A DNA stretch of 15,717 nt from JBFJVZ01 sp041623895. GTDB taxonomy: Bacteria; Planctomycetota; Planctomycetia; Pirellulales; Pirellulaceae. A program made the translations under genes and the position numbers. The stretch is taken from NCBI GenBank assembly GCA_041623895.1, contig JBFJVZ010000148.1:1-15717 (forward strand), given 5' to 3'. Positions 14,356 to 15,717 of this stretch are shown here, piece after piece; the first letter of the stretch is position 1; every line of letters begins with the position of its first letter. The notes beneath the pieces are model-generated. The model worked only from the letters and a program-made list of their open reading frames with translations. It did not search any database and was not told where the DNA came from.

Positions 14356-15492
14356 TCAAAAATCTCTAAAAGCCTCGGTGGGGAGGAGCTTTGCGGCTCG
14401 CCACGCCGGAATCAATGCCCCCAGTAGCCCGATGGCGAAGGCCAAAAGTAGTCCCTGCAGAATGACCCAAATATCAATCGCGGGACTGAGGACTCCTTTG
14501 GCCGCACTCGCCTGGCTCAGCGACCATGTCAGCAGCCCCGCTAGCGCGCAGCCGACGACGCTGGCCATGAACGCCAAGGTGCAAGACTCCAGCAGAATCA
14601 TCGACACTACTCGGCGGCGCGGCCATCCGATCGCCCGCAAGATGCCAATCTCCCGAGTCCGCTCCAGCACGCTGGTCATCATTGTGTTAAGCGTTCCAAT
14701 TGCACCAATCACTAAAGCAATCACAGATGTCATCCACGCCATCGCCGATGCCAGTTGCATACGTGTATCGGTTTCCACAAAGTCTTCCGTCGTCATCGCA
14801 TGCAATTTGGCGTCCAACTCCTGGATCTTTGCCACCGTGGCTTCCGCTTTGGCGGCATCGATCGGTTTATTCAGTACGACATTGATGTAAGTGACCTGCC
14901 CGATGCGGTCAGTAATCGCTTGCAATGAATCGAGCGGCATGATCATCGATCCATTTTCCCAAGTGCTGCGGCTTTCAAAAATCCCTTCGACCAGGTAAGG
15001 GTCCTCGAACATCATCACCGTGTCGCCGGCACGGACCCCGACACGCTCTGCCAGGTGAATTCCCAGCATCAATCTTCGAGAATTGTATTTCGAGGTGTCG
15101 CTGTTTGGCGGCACCGCTTGGATCTTGTAGTCTTCCAACAGCCAGGAACCGTCGGCGATTCCCATCGTGGGGATTCCGTATACTTCGCTTCCTTCTAACG
15201 ACAGCGTCTCCAGTAGCACGCCGGCGGTGCGGGCAACTTCCGGGATCGCGGCAATCTTCACCGCAAAGTTTTGGTCCACGCTGCTACTGAGACGATCGGC
15301 CGTCCCCTGCCGGGAGACGACAACGTCCACCGAGTGTGACTCGTACACGTCGGCAAACGATTTGGTGAAACCTTTGGCGATCCCCAGCAATGCGACCACC
15401 GCCGCGATTGCCGTGGCGAATGCAAGCAATGTAAGCGTCGTGCGAAACGGTCGGCGCGTCAGATTCTTGATGATCAACGAAGTAAACCGCAT
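14356..15492 (-). CDS. FtsX/MacB-type ABC transporter permease
   Basis: This 378-residue inner-membrane protein has the four-helix layout of the MacB/FtsX/LolC permease class. TM1 is at about 17-38, preceded by a basic N terminus; a large periplasmic domain spans about 40-245; TM2 is at about 247-272, TM3 at 299-324 and TM4 at 340-362. The conserved cytoplasmic coupling stretch ERTREIGILRAIGWPRRR (277-294) and the C-terminal IPAWRAAKLLPTEAF are typical. Such permeases work with a separate ATPase, often to extract or export lipids, lipoproteins, peptides or toxins rather than to import. No ATPase or membrane-fusion gene is in the window. The ATG at 15492 has a good Shine-Dalgarno (GGAGA), unlike the other genes here. 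It runs in the same direction as the PKS, 194 bp ahead, so export of the PKS-NRPS product is a reasonable inference but unproven. Confidence 0.92.
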   Translation of the reverse strand: MRFTSLIIKNLTRRPFRTTLTLLAFATAIAAVVALLGIAKGFTKSFADVYESHSVDVVVSRQGTADRLSSSVDQNFAVKIAAIPEVARTAGVLLETLSLEGSEVYGIPTMGIADGSWLLEDYKIQAVPPNSDTSKYNSRRLMLGIHLAERVGVRAGDTVMMFEDPYLVEGIFESRSTWENGSMIMPLDSLQAITDRIGQVTYINVVLNKPIDAAKAEATVAKIQELDAKLHAMTTEDFVETDTRMQLASAMAWMTSVIALVIGAIGTLNTMMTSVLERTREIGILRAIGWPRRRVVSMILLESCTLAFMASVVGCALAGLLTWSLSQASAAKGVLSPAIDIWVILQGLLLAFAIGLLGALIPAWRAAKLLPTEAFRDF

Positions 15493-15496
15493 CTAT

Positions 15497-15501
15497 TCTC
15501 C
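15497..15501 (-). promoter_or_regulatory. Shine-Dalgarno of the permease gene
   Basis: On the minus strand GGAGA lies 4 nt before the ATG at 15492 (GGAGA-ATAG-ATG). It is the only clear Shine-Dalgarno in front of a gene in this window and supports that start. Confidence 0.65.
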
Positions 15502-15562
15502 ACTGTGTGAAACAGACCCCAAAATTCAATGGAAACTCAAGGCTTTGTCTTAAAAGGGCTGA

Positions 15563-15599
15563 CCCGGGGATGGTGAAATCATCTTAGTCCGGGGTTTTT
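15563..15599 (+). terminator. Terminator-like hairpin upstream of the permease
   Basis: On the plus strand CCCGG (15563-15567) pairs with CCGGG (15589-15593), with an inner GATG/CATC pairing (15569-15572 with 15580-15583), followed by G and five T (15595-15599). This resembles an intrinsic terminator reading rightward, yet no plus-strand gene precedes it. On the minus strand it lies about 70 bp ahead of the permease start, where the exit side reads CCCTTTT after a gap. It may be a chance palindrome or part of a leader. Confidence 0.3.
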
Positions 15600-15650
15600 G
15601 TGGCCAATAGCGAACATGTGTTGGTTGCCTCCAAGACAACATGAGTTTCC

Positions 15651-15717
15651 TGGGAGGGCGAGGTTCCCGCGGGAGCCGAAGCGTGGAAAAAAGCTGTGCG
15701 GCCCCCGCGGGAACCTC
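15651..15717. repeat. GC-rich repeat copy with inner inverted arms, cut by window end
   Basis: GGGAGGGCGAGG at 15652-15663 repeats the core found at 5-33 (opposite strand) and 104-132. Within it, GAGGTTCCCGCGGG (15660-15673) is perfectly inverted at 15704-15717, with a 30-nt centre containing a run of six A. The right arm ends exactly at the window edge, so the element probably continues. It looks like a dispersed palindromic element; no coding frame is evident from 15493 to 15717. Confidence 0.6.

Noticed and set aside
1..15717. CRISPR arrays, tRNA or rRNA genes, transposases, integrases
   Set aside because: I saw no regularly spaced direct repeats, no tRNA-like cloverleaf with a conserved T-loop, no rRNA sequence and no transposase or recombinase motif in the translated frames.

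Overview
The window looks like chromosomal DNA from a planctomycete, probably a Pirellula/Rhodopirellula-type organism. That is inferred from three things: a bacterial formylmethanofuran:H4MPT formyltransferase (H4MPT-linked C1 genes are known in planctomycetes), large modular synthase genes with almost no Shine-Dalgarno sequences, and GC-rich dispersed repeats at both ends. There is no rRNA or tRNA gene, CRISPR array, transposase or other direct taxonomic marker.

Left part, plus strand (about 1-2060): a GC-rich inverted-repeat pair (5-132), then 5-formyltetrahydrofolate cyclo-ligase (313-927), a 210-bp spacer with several competing hairpins (928-1137), and the formyltransferase Ftr/FhcD (1138-2058). 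Both enzymes handle formyl-level one-carbon units, one on folate and one on the methanofuran/methanopterin carriers.

Middle, minus strand (about 2130-3330): a small dual-specificity-type protein phosphatase (2132-2560), converging on ftr. It is followed by about 700 bp of short, overlapping or frameshifted reading frames that look like gene remnants, then a 30-nt-arm inverted repeat (3251-3328).

Right part, minus strand (3377-15492): a biosynthetic locus, read right to left. First comes an FtsX/MacB-type ABC permease (15492-14356), then a one-module fully reducing type I polyketide synthase, KS-AT-DH-ER-KR-ACP (14161-7541), and, 6 bp later, a one-module NRPS, C-A-PCP-TE (7534-3377). The simplest reading is that the PKS builds or extends a saturated acyl chain on its ACP, the C domain joins that chain to one amino acid chosen by the A domain, and the TE releases an N-acyl amino acid or a cyclised derivative. 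The permease may export it. A phosphopantetheinyl transferase and an ABC ATPase are needed but not encoded here. The right edge (15493-15717) holds a terminator-like hairpin and another copy of the GC-rich repeat, cut by the window end.
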